Positions 18,163 through 26,174 of a stretch of DNA of 64,000 nt are shown piece by piece. The DNA is taken from NCBI RefSeq assembly GCF_020171745.1, contig NZ_JAIVAH010000007.1:62001-126000 (forward strand). The letters are read 5' to 3'. Each line of letters begins with the position of its first letter. The stretch's first letter is position 1. Under the pieces are notes generated by a model. It made no database searches and was not told the origin of the DNA. It saw only the letters and a program-made list of their open reading frames with translations. This stretch comes from Prescottella equi (lineage in GTDB: Bacteria > Actinomycetota > Actinomycetes > Mycobacteriales > Mycobacteriaceae). Made by a program: the position numbers and the translations under genes.

Positions 18163-19845
18163 TCACTTCGCCGCCGGCTTGGCCATTTCCCGCATCAGCA
18201 GGTCTGTCATCTTGACGGCACGGTCGCCGCCGTCGGCGTCCGCGACGAAGACCGCGAAGGCGAGGTCGCCGCGCGATCCGAAGAACCAGCGATCCGTGTC
18301 GTTCCCGGAGGCCACACCCATCAGGTCCGGGTACCCCTTGAGGAACGAGGCATTCCCCTTCTGGACGTTGTCGCGCATGGTGTTGCGCAGCTGATCGGTG
18401 ACGGCAGTGGGCAGCGCGTTCTCGGCATTCTTCACGGTGGCCTGCTGGCCCTCGACGATCATCGGCAGCGGGGCGCTGCCGCGCGCGACCGAGGCCGCGA
18501 CCATCGCGAGCCCGAACGGACTCACCTTCTGCTCGGATCCGTTCTTCGACTTCATCACCTGGTCGACGTTGGATTGCGACGCCGTCAGCACGGCCGTCTC
18601 GGGATCCAGTCCGGGCATCTCGTAGTCGAGACCGATGCCGAGTTGCCGGCCCGCCTTCTCGAGGTCGTCGTCGCTCACGTCTTTCGGGGCGACGCCGGCC
18701 TGCGCGGCCGCCGCGGCGCGAACGAGGTCCAGCGAGTTGCCGGCCGGGTACAGCCCACTGAACGTGATGGGACCCTGCTCGATCGCCTGATTGTTCTGTG
18801 CGGCAGCGACAACGGCTCCCGTGGACGGACGGACCGCGACGATCACCGAGGGGGTGCCGACGCTCACCACCGCGTTCTCTGCCGCCAGCTGCAACTGCGA
18901 GTCGAGGGTGGCCTTGATGTCGGGTCCGGGCGGCCCCTGGTAGCCCACCTGCTGCTGCACCGCGCCGTCGGGATCGACGACGTTGACGGCCCAGCCGGCG
19001 GTGGCGTCCCGGTTCGCCTGCCACACCTTGCGCAGCGGGTCGAGCAGGGGGGTGACGATCCGGCGGTCCGTCGTGATCAGTTTGGGCTGCTTGTCCACGA
19101 TGACACCGGGAATCCCGGTGAGGTCCTTCTCCAGGTACTGGAAGTCCTGATCACGCAACAGCACTGCAACGATCCGTTGCCCGGGCTTGGCGGCCATGTC
19201 CTGCCGCATCGAGTCCCCGGTAACGAGTGGGGCAACGGGCTCGAGCGCCTTCGCGAGCCGGTCGGTGGTGGCCACCGGGTCGGGCATCGACGCCGGATCC
19301 AGGGTGATCGCGTTGATCGTCTGTTCCGCCATCAGGGGGTTACCGGCACCGTCGAACACCTTGGGCGGCGCGGCGTCGGTGCGGTCGTAGTACACCGTGC
19401 GCCCGTGCCCGAGCGCCGGCGCGAGCAGCGTGGGATCCCACGAGATGCGCCACCCCACGGCCAGCTTCTTGACGCCCCCGTCGACGAAGTAGCTCCAGTC
19501 CTTGCCCTCACCGAAGTTCCACGCCGCGTCGACGGTGAAGAAGCCGGAATCGCCGTTGAGCTCCATGAACTGGGCCAGGGTCCACGTCGATTCCTTCGCA
19601 TCGAGCCCGTCGAACATCTGCTGGATGGACTCTTCGGCAGCATTGGGATACGAGGTCAGCTCGGCGGCGGCCTCCGCGTCGCGGTCGTTGAGGGCACGGA
19701 CGAACCCTGTGACGACCGACTGCGCGCTCGCGTCGGACTTGTCTCCCACACAGGACACGAGCGCGACGGCCAGGACGGCTACGAGACCGAGCGGCAGGGC
19801 AATGGCACAGCTACGCCGGACGCGGGGCGACGCTCGGAAACCCAT
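18163..19845 (-). CDS. catalytically dead penicillin-binding lipoprotein paralogue
   Basis: 560 aa from the ATG at 19845 (GGGAGG upstream). It has a lipobox LVSC near residue 30, an NTF2-like MecA_N domain (~40-155), a dimerisation domain, and a transpeptidase-like domain (~310-560). It aligns along its length with the neighbouring intact gene, for example in AVRPSTGAVVAAAQNN and SPFGLAMVAASVA. However, the SxxK position reads NSLDLVR, the SxN segment is deleted, and the KTG position reads ASGND. It therefore cannot acylate with a beta-lactam or make crosslinks by the known mechanism. It may be a regulator, scaffold or decoy; no frameshift is seen. Confidence 0.85.
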   Translation of the reverse strand: MGFRASPRVRRSCAIALPLGLVAVLAVALVSCVGDKSDASAQSVVTGFVRALNDRDAEAAAELTSYPNAAEESIQQMFDGLDAKESTWTLAQFMELNGDSGFFTVDAAWNFGEGKDWSYFVDGGVKKLAVGWRISWDPTLLAPALGHGRTVYYDRTDAAPPKVFDGAGNPLMAEQTINAITLDPASMPDPVATTDRLAKALEPVAPLVTGDSMRQDMAAKPGQRIVAVLLRDQDFQYLEKDLTGIPGVIVDKQPKLITTDRRIVTPLLDPLRKVWQANRDATAGWAVNVVDPDGAVQQQVGYQGPPGPDIKATLDSQLQLAAENAVVSVGTPSVIVAVRPSTGAVVAAAQNNQAIEQGPITFSGLYPAGNSLDLVRAAAAAQAGVAPKDVSDDDLEKAGRQLGIGLDYEMPGLDPETAVLTASQSNVDQVMKSKNGSEQKVSPFGLAMVAASVARGSAPLPMIVEGQQATVKNAENALPTAVTDQLRNTMRDNVQKGNASFLKGYPDLMGVASGNDTDRWFFGSRGDLAFAVFVADADGGDRAVKMTDLLMREMAKPAAK

Positions 19846-19976
19846 GGCCACAATCCTCCCGATTGTCACATCAGCAACAAGCACGGATCGCGTACGAAGG
19901 GGTCACGATTGCGCTACCGAGGCGCCTCGTCGATACCTTCTCGTTATTCCGCGCCGGGTCCGGGGATGCGGCGGAA

Positions 19977-21713
19977 CTACCGGAGGAATCGACCGGCGGC
20001 TTCCAGCGCTGGACCCGAACTATCCGCTCCCGCAACGAAAACCGCGAAAGCGAGATCCCCGTTCATGCCCACGAACCAACCGTGTGGGCGCGTGCCCTCA
20101 CCGTACTCCGCGGTTCCGGTCTTGCCCTCGAGGTTCGGTAGATCGGCGAGGGTCCTCGCGGTCCCGTCCGTGACCGTCTCCCGCATCATCGACCGGAGCG
20201 CGGCGTCGACGTCGGCGGGCGTCGGGGTGACGGTGCGGTCGGCAACGCCCGGCTTCCCCACGATCATCGTCGGGGCCGGCGTGGAGCCGTTCGCGATGGA
20301 CGCCGCGACGAGCGCCATGCCGAACGGCGACGCGGTCACCGCGCCCTGCCCGATCGCGGACTCGACCCGTTCGGCGGGGGTCTCGGCGGCGGGCACCGAC
20401 CCGGTGACGGTCGTCAGGCCCGGCGTCACGTAGTCGACGCCGAGGCCGAACTGCAGCGCCGCCTGCTGCAGCGCGTCCGGCGGCAGCGACACCGCGAGGC
20501 GCCCCATCGTCGTGTTGCACGAGTGCGCGAACGCCGAGTGCAACGGCACCGACCCGAGATCGAAGTTGTCGTCGTTCGGGATCTGCCGGCCCTCGATGTT
20601 CTCGGTGCCGGGGCACGGGAGCACGGTGTCCGGGGTGACCTTCCCGGCCTGCAGCGCCGCCGACGTCGTGACCGTCTTGAACGTCGACCCGGGCGGGTAG
20701 AGACCGGTCAGCGCGACCGCACCCTGCGCGTCGGCGGGGGCGTTCTGCGCGACGGCCAGCACCGCGCCCGTCGACGGCCGCAACGCGACGATCGCGGCGG
20801 GCTGCGGCACGCTCACGAGCGCGTCCTCGGCCTTGGTCTGCAGCCGCAGGTCCAACGTGGTGCCGATGTCCGGGACCGGTGCCGCGTCCTGTCCGGCCAG
20901 GCGCCGCGTCGTGCCGTCCGCGTTCACCATCTGCACGGCCCACCCGGCGGACGCGTCCTGCTGTTCCTGCCACACGGTCGTGAGGTCGGCCAGCACCGGC
21001 GACGACAGCGCCCGGTCCACCGTGAGCAGGCGGGTCTGCTGCACCAGTTCGACACCGGGAATCGCCGCGAGCCGGTCCCGTATGGGCTCGATGTCCTGTT
21101 CGCGCAGTGTGATTGCGGTGACCGGCTTGCCGTCGGACTTCCCGAACTCCGCGCCCAGCGACTCGGCGGTGACGGTGGGGGCGATCGGATTCAGCAGCCG
21201 GGCCAGCGCGGCGGCGTCGGCGGGCGGTTGCACGTTCACCAGGGTGACCACCTGCTGCGTCATGATCGGTTGCCCGTCACTCGCGACGATCTTCGCGGGC
21301 GTCCCCGACGTCGGGGTGAAGCGCACGGTCGAGTCGGCGCCCAGGCCCGGCGCGAGCAGTGCGGGATCCCACGCGATCACGTCGCCGTCGACGCGGCCCT
21401 CGGTGGAGTACTGCCACTGCTTGCCGTCGCCGAAACTCCAGTCCGCGGCAAGGGTGAAGGCGTCGCCGTTCTCGGACACCGTGAACGTGCGCCCCTGTGC
21501 GTTCAGCCCGTCGAGCATCGCGGTGATGGCCGTCGACGCAGCCGCCGGATCGCTCGTCAGGTCGGCTGCCGCCGGGACGTCGCCACTCGCGAGCGCGTCG
21601 GCGAACCGCTGCTCGGGTGAGGGGTCGTCACCCCCGCAGCCGGACAGGACGAGGGCGGAGGCCACGGCCAGGACGGTCGCGGTGGTGCGGGGGCCGGGTC
21701 GCGAGAGGGACAT
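19977..21713 (-). CDS. penicillin-binding lipoprotein with NTF2-like N-terminal domain
   Basis: 578 aa. The lipobox LSGC sits near residue 26 (VLSGCGGDD), followed by a MecA_N NTF2-like domain (~32-150) and a transpeptidase domain with all three motifs: STFK in YPPGSTFKTV, SCN in FAHSCNTTMG, and KTG in LEGKTGTAEYG. It resembles the mycobacterial penicillin-binding lipoprotein Rv2864c and should be an outer-face DD-transpeptidase for peptidoglycan crosslinking. It lies upstream of its degenerate paralogue, 131 bp apart, in the same direction, which suggests tandem duplication. Confidence 0.9.
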   Translation of the reverse strand: MSLSRPGPRTTATVLAVASALVLSGCGGDDPSPEQRFADALASGDVPAAADLTSDPAAASTAITAMLDGLNAQGRTFTVSENGDAFTLAADWSFGDGKQWQYSTEGRVDGDVIAWDPALLAPGLGADSTVRFTPTSGTPAKIVASDGQPIMTQQVVTLVNVQPPADAAALARLLNPIAPTVTAESLGAEFGKSDGKPVTAITLREQDIEPIRDRLAAIPGVELVQQTRLLTVDRALSSPVLADLTTVWQEQQDASAGWAVQMVNADGTTRRLAGQDAAPVPDIGTTLDLRLQTKAEDALVSVPQPAAIVALRPSTGAVLAVAQNAPADAQGAVALTGLYPPGSTFKTVTTSAALQAGKVTPDTVLPCPGTENIEGRQIPNDDNFDLGSVPLHSAFAHSCNTTMGRLAVSLPPDALQQAALQFGLGVDYVTPGLTTVTGSVPAAETPAERVESAIGQGAVTASPFGMALVAASIANGSTPAPTMIVGKPGVADRTVTPTPADVDAALRSMMRETVTDGTARTLADLPNLEGKTGTAEYGEGTRPHGWFVGMNGDLAFAVFVAGADSSGPALEAAGRFLR

Positions 21714-21826
21714 GGTCCCGATGATGCCCGAGAAACAGACCTCGCGGACGGTGGCGCCTCCGCGTCAACGGAGTAATCATGTAATCAGAGCAGTGAGTGT
21801 TACCCGATCGACCGAGGAGGACGATC

Positions 21827-22402
21827 ATGGGAAGGACACATGGCCACGGCGGATTCGGAACCGGTGGCCGCAGATTCGGACGACCCGGCGGCTGGCAGCA
21901 GGCCGACGCCCCGGACGCCTCGGACGCCTCGGAGTGGTTCGCGGGACGACTCCCCGACGACTGGTTCACCGGCCCCGCGACGGTGGAGGTGGACCGCGAG
22001 GAGATCGTCGTGTTCGGCGAACTCCCCGGCGAGGAGACGGAGAATTCCGCGGCCGCGGAGGAGGGCCGCGTCGCCCGGTTCCGGGAATCGACCCGGCCCG
22101 CGCGGATGCAGATCGCGGACGAGGCCGAGGCCCGGTACGGGCGCAAGGTCGCGTGGGGCGTCACGATCGGCGAGCGGCGAATCCTGTTCACCCATCTGGC
22201 CGTTCCGGTGATGACGCGGCTGCGTCAGCCTGAACGCAAGGTGCTCGACACGCTCGTCGACGCCGGCGTCGCGCGGTCGCGGGCGGACGCCCTGGCGTGG
22301 ACGGTCAAGCTGGCCGGGCAGCACGCCGAGGAGTGGCTCGCGGAACTGCGTGAGGCGATGCGCAAGGTCGACGATCTCAGGTCGGAGGGCCCGCAGGTCT
22401 GA
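21827..22402 (+). CDS. conserved actinobacterial protein of unknown function
   Basis: 191 aa from the ATG at 21827, preceded by GAGGAGG; an in-frame start ten codons upstream lacks a site. The N-terminus is Gly/Arg-rich (GRTHGHGGFGTGGRRFGRPGG), the middle acidic, and the C-terminal ~70 residues are helical, with ERKVLDTLVDAGVARSRADALAWTVKL resembling a ribbon-helix-helix- or histone-like segment. No catalytic motif is visible. It is divergent from the penicillin-binding gene. Coding potential is clear; function is unknown. Confidence 0.6.
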   Translation: MGRTHGHGGFGTGGRRFGRPGGWQQADAPDASDASEWFAGRLPDDWFTGPATVEVDREEIVVFGELPGEETENSAAAEEGRVARFRESTRPARMQIADEAEARYGRKVAWGVTIGERRILFTHLAVPVMTRLRQPERKVLDTLVDAGVARSRADALAWTVKLAGQHAEEWLAELREAMRKVDDLRSEGPQV

Positions 22403-22477
22403 TCGCGGCGCTCTCGCTCCCCTCGGTGCCGGAATCGTCGATGTTAGTGTGGCGATCGATTCGAATCCGGGGGGATT

Positions 22478-22768
22478 ATGAGCGAGCCTTTACACGTCGA
22501 CGTCGATGCGCTGCGGGGACTGGCGAAGTCCCTGCGCGACATCTCCGCCGACATCGGTGCCATCGACGTGCCCGCGACCACCGCGATGCCGGGTTTCCGG
22601 ATCGCGTCCGTGGCGCGCGATGCGGAGGCCGCCGTCCTCGACGCCTACCGGGGCCTCGGCGAGAGCATCGGTTCCATGGCCGCGGCCGCCGACGCGAACG
22701 CGACCGGGTACGAGGCCGCCGAGCACGCCTTCCGTGAGCAGCTCACCCGCTACGACGCGGGCCGCTGA
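22478..22768 (+). CDS. EspC-like ESX (type VII) secretion substrate
   Basis: 96 aa, mostly alpha-helical and Ala-rich, of the DUF2580/type VII secretion target family (VDVDALRGLAKSLRDIS at the start). It lacks a WXG motif but has YEAAE near the C-terminus, matching the YxxxD/E export signal. GGGGG precedes the ATG, and a -10-like TAGTGT lies at 22445-22450. Its stop overlaps the start of the next gene (TGATG), so the two are likely translated together and perhaps secreted as a pair. Confidence 0.7.
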   Translation: MSEPLHVDVDALRGLAKSLRDISADIGAIDVPATTAMPGFRIASVARDAEAAVLDAYRGLGESIGSMAAAADANATGYEAAEHAFREQLTRYDAGR

Positions 22769-24411
22769 TGCTGATCAGCGAGGTCCGAGCGGCCCGGCCG
22801 GAATCCATGGTCGCGTTCGCGGACGTGCTCGGGCGGGCCAACATGGCCTTCGTCGACGCGCTGACGGCATTCGACCGTTCGGTCGACGACGTCGAATCCC
22901 GCTGGAAGGGCGACGCGGCCACCGCCGCGGCGCTGCGCGCGCTGTCCGAGCGGATGTCCGGCACCCACGTCGAGACGGCGGTCGCGGATTTGGCGGGCCC
23001 GTTCGCCGACTACGGTCTCCGGCTCGAGGACACCAAGGCCTCCCTGCTCGCGATCGTCGACCAGGAGGCTCCGGCGGCCGGGATGACCGTCGCCGACGAC
23101 GGGACCGTCACTGCGCCGACGATGTACGGACCGGACGCCGTCGCGGTCGGTATCGCGCAGGGTGCGCTCGACGACGCCGCCGGGTGGTTTCGCACCCGCA
23201 TCCGCGAACTCCTCACCCAATTGGCGACGCTCGACGGCGAGGCCACGGCCGCGATCGGCGACGCAGTCGCCCAGCTCGCTCAGCTCCGCCGGTCACCGGA
23301 CGGCGGCCCGATCGGCGCCGCCGTCACCGACATCGTCTCCGGCGCCGCCTCGCTGCCGACGGATCCCCATCGGCTGCAGGACTTCTGGGAACAACTCACG
23401 CCGGCGGAGAAGGATGCGCTCTACGATCACGACCGGTTCATCGGCAACCGGGACGGCCTCCCCCACGTCGATCGCGATCACTACAACCGCCAGAACCTCG
23501 GCGAGATGCGGACCGCCGCGCAGCGCGAACTCGACCGGATCCTGACCGTGCCGGACGCGTTGTATCCCGACCGGGAGGACTGGAATCGGGCCGTCGACGA
23601 CGCCCGCTCGACGCTGGCCGACCTCGACACCGTCGCCGGACAGGTCGACGCCGAGTCCCATCCCCCGCGGTATCTCACGCTCATCGACGACCACGGCCGC
23701 GTGGCCGTGGCGATCGACAACCCGGACACCGCGGACAACGTGGCGACGTTCGTTCCCGGGACCGGCGCCAACCTGGGCGATCTGCCGAACGGCGTCGATC
23801 GCTCGCGCGCGATGTACGACGCCGCGACCATCGCGGATCCCACGAAACGCACCGCTGTGATCAGCTGGTACGGCTACGACGCGCCACAGAACGCGTTCAC
23901 CCAGTCGCCGTTCGAGCGGTACGCGGACGCCGCGGCGGAACCGCTGGACCGCTTCCAGGACGGGCTGCGCGCCACACACACGGGTGCCACCGCCTCGTCC
24001 AACACCGTGATCGGACACAGCTACGGCACGACGGTGATCGGTCACGCGGCGAGCGACGGCCACGTTCTCGACGCCGATCGGGTCGTCCTCGTCGCGAGCC
24101 CGGGGGTAGGCGTCTTCGAGGCGAGCGAACTGTCTCTCACCGGCGTCGATCCGGGCGCGACCGGAGACCGCGTGTTCGCGACGACCAACGCGCACGATCC
24201 GATCCGGCTCACACCCGACCAGGTGCATCTCACGAAGCCGATCGACGAGAGTTTCGGGGCCCGCGTGTTCACCGCGGACGAGGAGTCGAGAGGGCCGTGG
24301 TGGATGGCGGGGAACGATCTGAGCCTGCACAGCACGTACTGGGACCGTGACAACCCCGCACTGTCCAAGATGGGGCGGATCATCGTGGGGCAGGGGGAGG
24401 AGGTCTCGTGA
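22768..24411 (+). CDS. DUF1023 alpha/beta hydrolase, probable type VII effector
   Basis: 547 aa. Residues 1-180 are helical and resemble the WXG100/LXG-like leaders of ESX substrates (ESRWKGDAATAAAL). The C-terminal half (~300-547) is the DUF1023 alpha/beta hydrolase with the nucleophile elbow VIGHSYGTTVIG; Asp and His candidates follow in TTNAHDP and LSLHSTYWD. There is no signal peptide, consistent with export through ESX together with the EspC-like partner. Lipase/esterase activity is predicted from the fold. The start overlaps the upstream stop, and the stop overlaps the lipoprotein GTG. Confidence 0.8.
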   Translation: MLISEVRAARPESMVAFADVLGRANMAFVDALTAFDRSVDDVESRWKGDAATAAALRALSERMSGTHVETAVADLAGPFADYGLRLEDTKASLLAIVDQEAPAAGMTVADDGTVTAPTMYGPDAVAVGIAQGALDDAAGWFRTRIRELLTQLATLDGEATAAIGDAVAQLAQLRRSPDGGPIGAAVTDIVSGAASLPTDPHRLQDFWEQLTPAEKDALYDHDRFIGNRDGLPHVDRDHYNRQNLGEMRTAAQRELDRILTVPDALYPDREDWNRAVDDARSTLADLDTVAGQVDAESHPPRYLTLIDDHGRVAVAIDNPDTADNVATFVPGTGANLGDLPNGVDRSRAMYDAATIADPTKRTAVISWYGYDAPQNAFTQSPFERYADAAAEPLDRFQDGLRATHTGATASSNTVIGHSYGTTVIGHAASDGHVLDADRVVLVASPGVGVFEASELSLTGVDPGATGDRVFATTNAHDPIRLTPDQVHLTKPIDESFGARVFTADEESRGPWWMAGNDLSLHSTYWDRDNPALSKMGRIIVGQGEEVS

Positions 24412-24992
24412 GACTGTGCACCGGAATCACCGCCGCCGTCGTGGCGGCAGCCGCGCTGACCGGCGTCCTCACGGCCTGCTCGAGCGAACCGGGAGATACC
24501 GCCACCCCGACCATCCAGGAGGAAACCATGAGTTCACCGCTCACCGAGGCCGACGCGCGGGCGGCGGTCGAGAAGTACCTCTCGGGGACGCTGGCGGTCC
24601 TGCCCCCACAGATCTCCTTCTCGCTGCAGCACCCCTCGGCCGCACACGCGAGACTGTCGGGCGGCGGCAGCGTTCCGTGCAACGACGCGGACTACGGCCC
24701 CGACGCCGATCTGACGTTCGGCGTCCAGTACTGGGTGATCGGGGTCCCGGAATCCGAGACGGCACGGTATCTGGGCGTCTTCGAGGACGCGTGGCAGCGC
24801 CAGGGCTGGTCCACGGACACGAGCACCGACGACGGACCCGGACGTCACGTTCGGGCCCTTGCACCGGACGATTACAGGTTCATCGTCACCGACAACGGTC
24901 AGGGCATCCTGACGGTCGGCGCGAGCTCACCGTGTTTCCCCGGTGGAACCCGCGACGGTGGATCCATGCCGACCGACATCACCCACCCGTGA
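24408..24992 (+). CDS. lipoprotein of the ESX/DUF1023 module
   Basis: 194 aa with a lipoprotein signal ending in the lipobox LTAC near residue 24 (GVLTACSSEPGD). The mature part of about 170 aa has two Cys (SVPCNDADYG and SSPCFPGG) and no known catalytic motif. GTGA overlap with the hydrolase gene links its translation to it. Its place after a predicted secreted hydrolase suggests an anchoring or immunity role, which is inference. Confidence 0.7.
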   Translation: MRLCTGITAAVVAAAALTGVLTACSSEPGDTATPTIQEETMSSPLTEADARAAVEKYLSGTLAVLPPQISFSLQHPSAAHARLSGGGSVPCNDADYGPDADLTFGVQYWVIGVPESETARYLGVFEDAWQRQGWSTDTSTDDGPGRHVRALAPDDYRFIVTDNGQGILTVGASSPCFPGGTRDGGSMPTDITHP

Positions 24993-24996
24993 CGCC

Positions 24997-25398
24997 GTGA
25001 TCGACAAGGGATTCGAGCAGTTCGGCGCCACGGTTCGCCGCACCCAGGACACGGTCGAACGACTGCGTGGCCAGGCCCGGAGCGGCGGGGTGTCCATCGA
25101 GGTCGATGCCGGAAACCGGATCACTGCAATCGAACTCGACCCGCAGACGGTGCGGGCCGATGCCGATCGCCTCGCGGAGCTGATCCGCAGCACCTACGCG
25201 GCAGCCGTCGCCGACCTGCAACCACGCCTGCGCCACGCGCTCGCCGAGGTCACCGGCGATCCGCGAGTCGCCGGTCTGAACCGGTGGATCGCGGCGCAGG
25301 GACAGGGGACCGGAGGGCCACCGCCGGCGCCGTCCCACGCCGACAGTGACGAGCCCAGCTACCTCGAGCAGCGCGGCGGAACCATCTTCGAACGATGA
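24997..25398 (+). CDS. YbaB/EbfC-like protein
   Basis: About 133 aa, starting at the GTG at 24997, four bases after the lipoprotein stop. The core (QARSGGVSIEVDAGNRITAIELDP) has the YbaB beta-hairpin pattern in which a gly-containing strand is followed by the ITxIxLDP strand. Many actinobacterial ESX-associated operons carry a divergent YbaB-like protein of this size. The C-terminal tail is Pro-rich. DNA binding is not certain for this subgroup. Confidence 0.65.
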   Translation: MIDKGFEQFGATVRRTQDTVERLRGQARSGGVSIEVDAGNRITAIELDPQTVRADADRLAELIRSTYAAAVADLQPRLRHALAEVTGDPRVAGLNRWIAAQGQGTGGPPPAPSHADSDEPSYLEQRGGTIFER

Positions 25399-25411
25399 CA
25401 ACGCCGACCGC

Positions 25412-25903
25412 TCAGCGCGCGACCTCGGTGAGCCGACCCGTGGCGACGTCGAACACGAAGCCACGCAACGACTCCGTGAGAGTCACGAAGGGGCTGGACT
25501 CGATCCGGCGCAGCGACTGGCGGACGTCCTCGCCGAGGTCGGGGAAGGCCTCGGCGGACCAGTTCGGCTTGATGCCTGTCTCGTCCTGGATGTCGCGTTT
25601 GAAGGCGTCGTCGGTGAACGTGAGCATGCCGCAGTCGGTGTGGTGGATGAGGATGATCTCCCGCGTCCCGAGGAGGCGCTGGCTGATCGCGAGCGAACGG
25701 ATCTCGTCGTCCGTGACGACGCCGCCCGCGTTGCGGATCACGTGCGCCTCACCGGCGCCGAGTCCGAGAATCCGGTACACGTCCAAGCGCGCGTCCATGC
25801 ACGCGAGCACCGCGACGTGCTTGCTCGGCGGCAGCGGCAGTGGGCCTGTGAACGTCTCGGCGTAGCGCTTGTTGTTCTCGAGGTATTCGTCGGTGACCGT
25901 CAT
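25412..25903 (-). CDS. beta-carbonic anhydrase
   Basis: 163 aa, the same length as mycobacterial Rv1284. The zinc ligands are Cys and Asp in ACMDARLD (near 35-37) with the partner Arg, and HHTDC (His and Cys near 87-91). VIRNAGGVVTDD is the family signature. It interconverts CO2 and bicarbonate in the cytosol. The stop lies 14 bp from the convergent YbaB-like gene. The ATG at 25903 has GGGAGACGCC upstream. Confidence 0.93.
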   Translation of the reverse strand: MTVTDEYLENNKRYAETFTGPLPLPPSKHVAVLACMDARLDVYRILGLGAGEAHVIRNAGGVVTDDEIRSLAISQRLLGTREIILIHHTDCGMLTFTDDAFKRDIQDETGIKPNWSAEAFPDLGEDVRQSLRRIESSPFVTLTESLRGFVFDVATGRLTEVAR

Positions 25904-26021
25904 CGGCGTCTCCCGGGTTCCGGAGGTCGAGCGGGGGTCGAATGCCCGCGCACGCCTTCCATGATCGTCGCGAGCGCTCGCCCGCGAAACCCTTCCGCTC
26001 CCCGCGAGCGGAATAAACGGG

Positions 26022-26172
26022 TTGCGCGGCGGTTGAACCGGTCATACCGTGGTCGACGTTCGTGTTTCCGATCGATAGGACAGGCCCTTGCTCCTGTAGA
26101 GGTGATCCCGCGCCCTGCGCGTCGTGTGCCCCGGCACACGTCTGCGCGTCGTACGCATACCTCTCGGAGCAC
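26022..26172 (+). promoter_or_regulatory. structured leader before the ABC-F gene
   Basis: A possible promoter is TTGCGC (26022-26027) and TACCGT (26045-26050) with a 17-base spacer. The leader then contains a hairpin with arms CGTGTGCC (26123-26130) and GGCACACG (26133-26140), flanked by two copies of TGCGCGTCGT (from 26116 and 26143), and an AGAGGT/ACCTCT pairing that brings the ribosome site GGAG (~26166) near a stem. ABC-F resistance genes are often controlled by such leaders. Pattern only. Confidence 0.4.
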
Positions 26173-26174
26173 TC

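Noticed and set aside
26049..26078. 9-codon GTG frame in the ABC-F leader as a regulatory uORF
   Set aside because: It begins inside or before the predicted transcription start and has no ribosome site.
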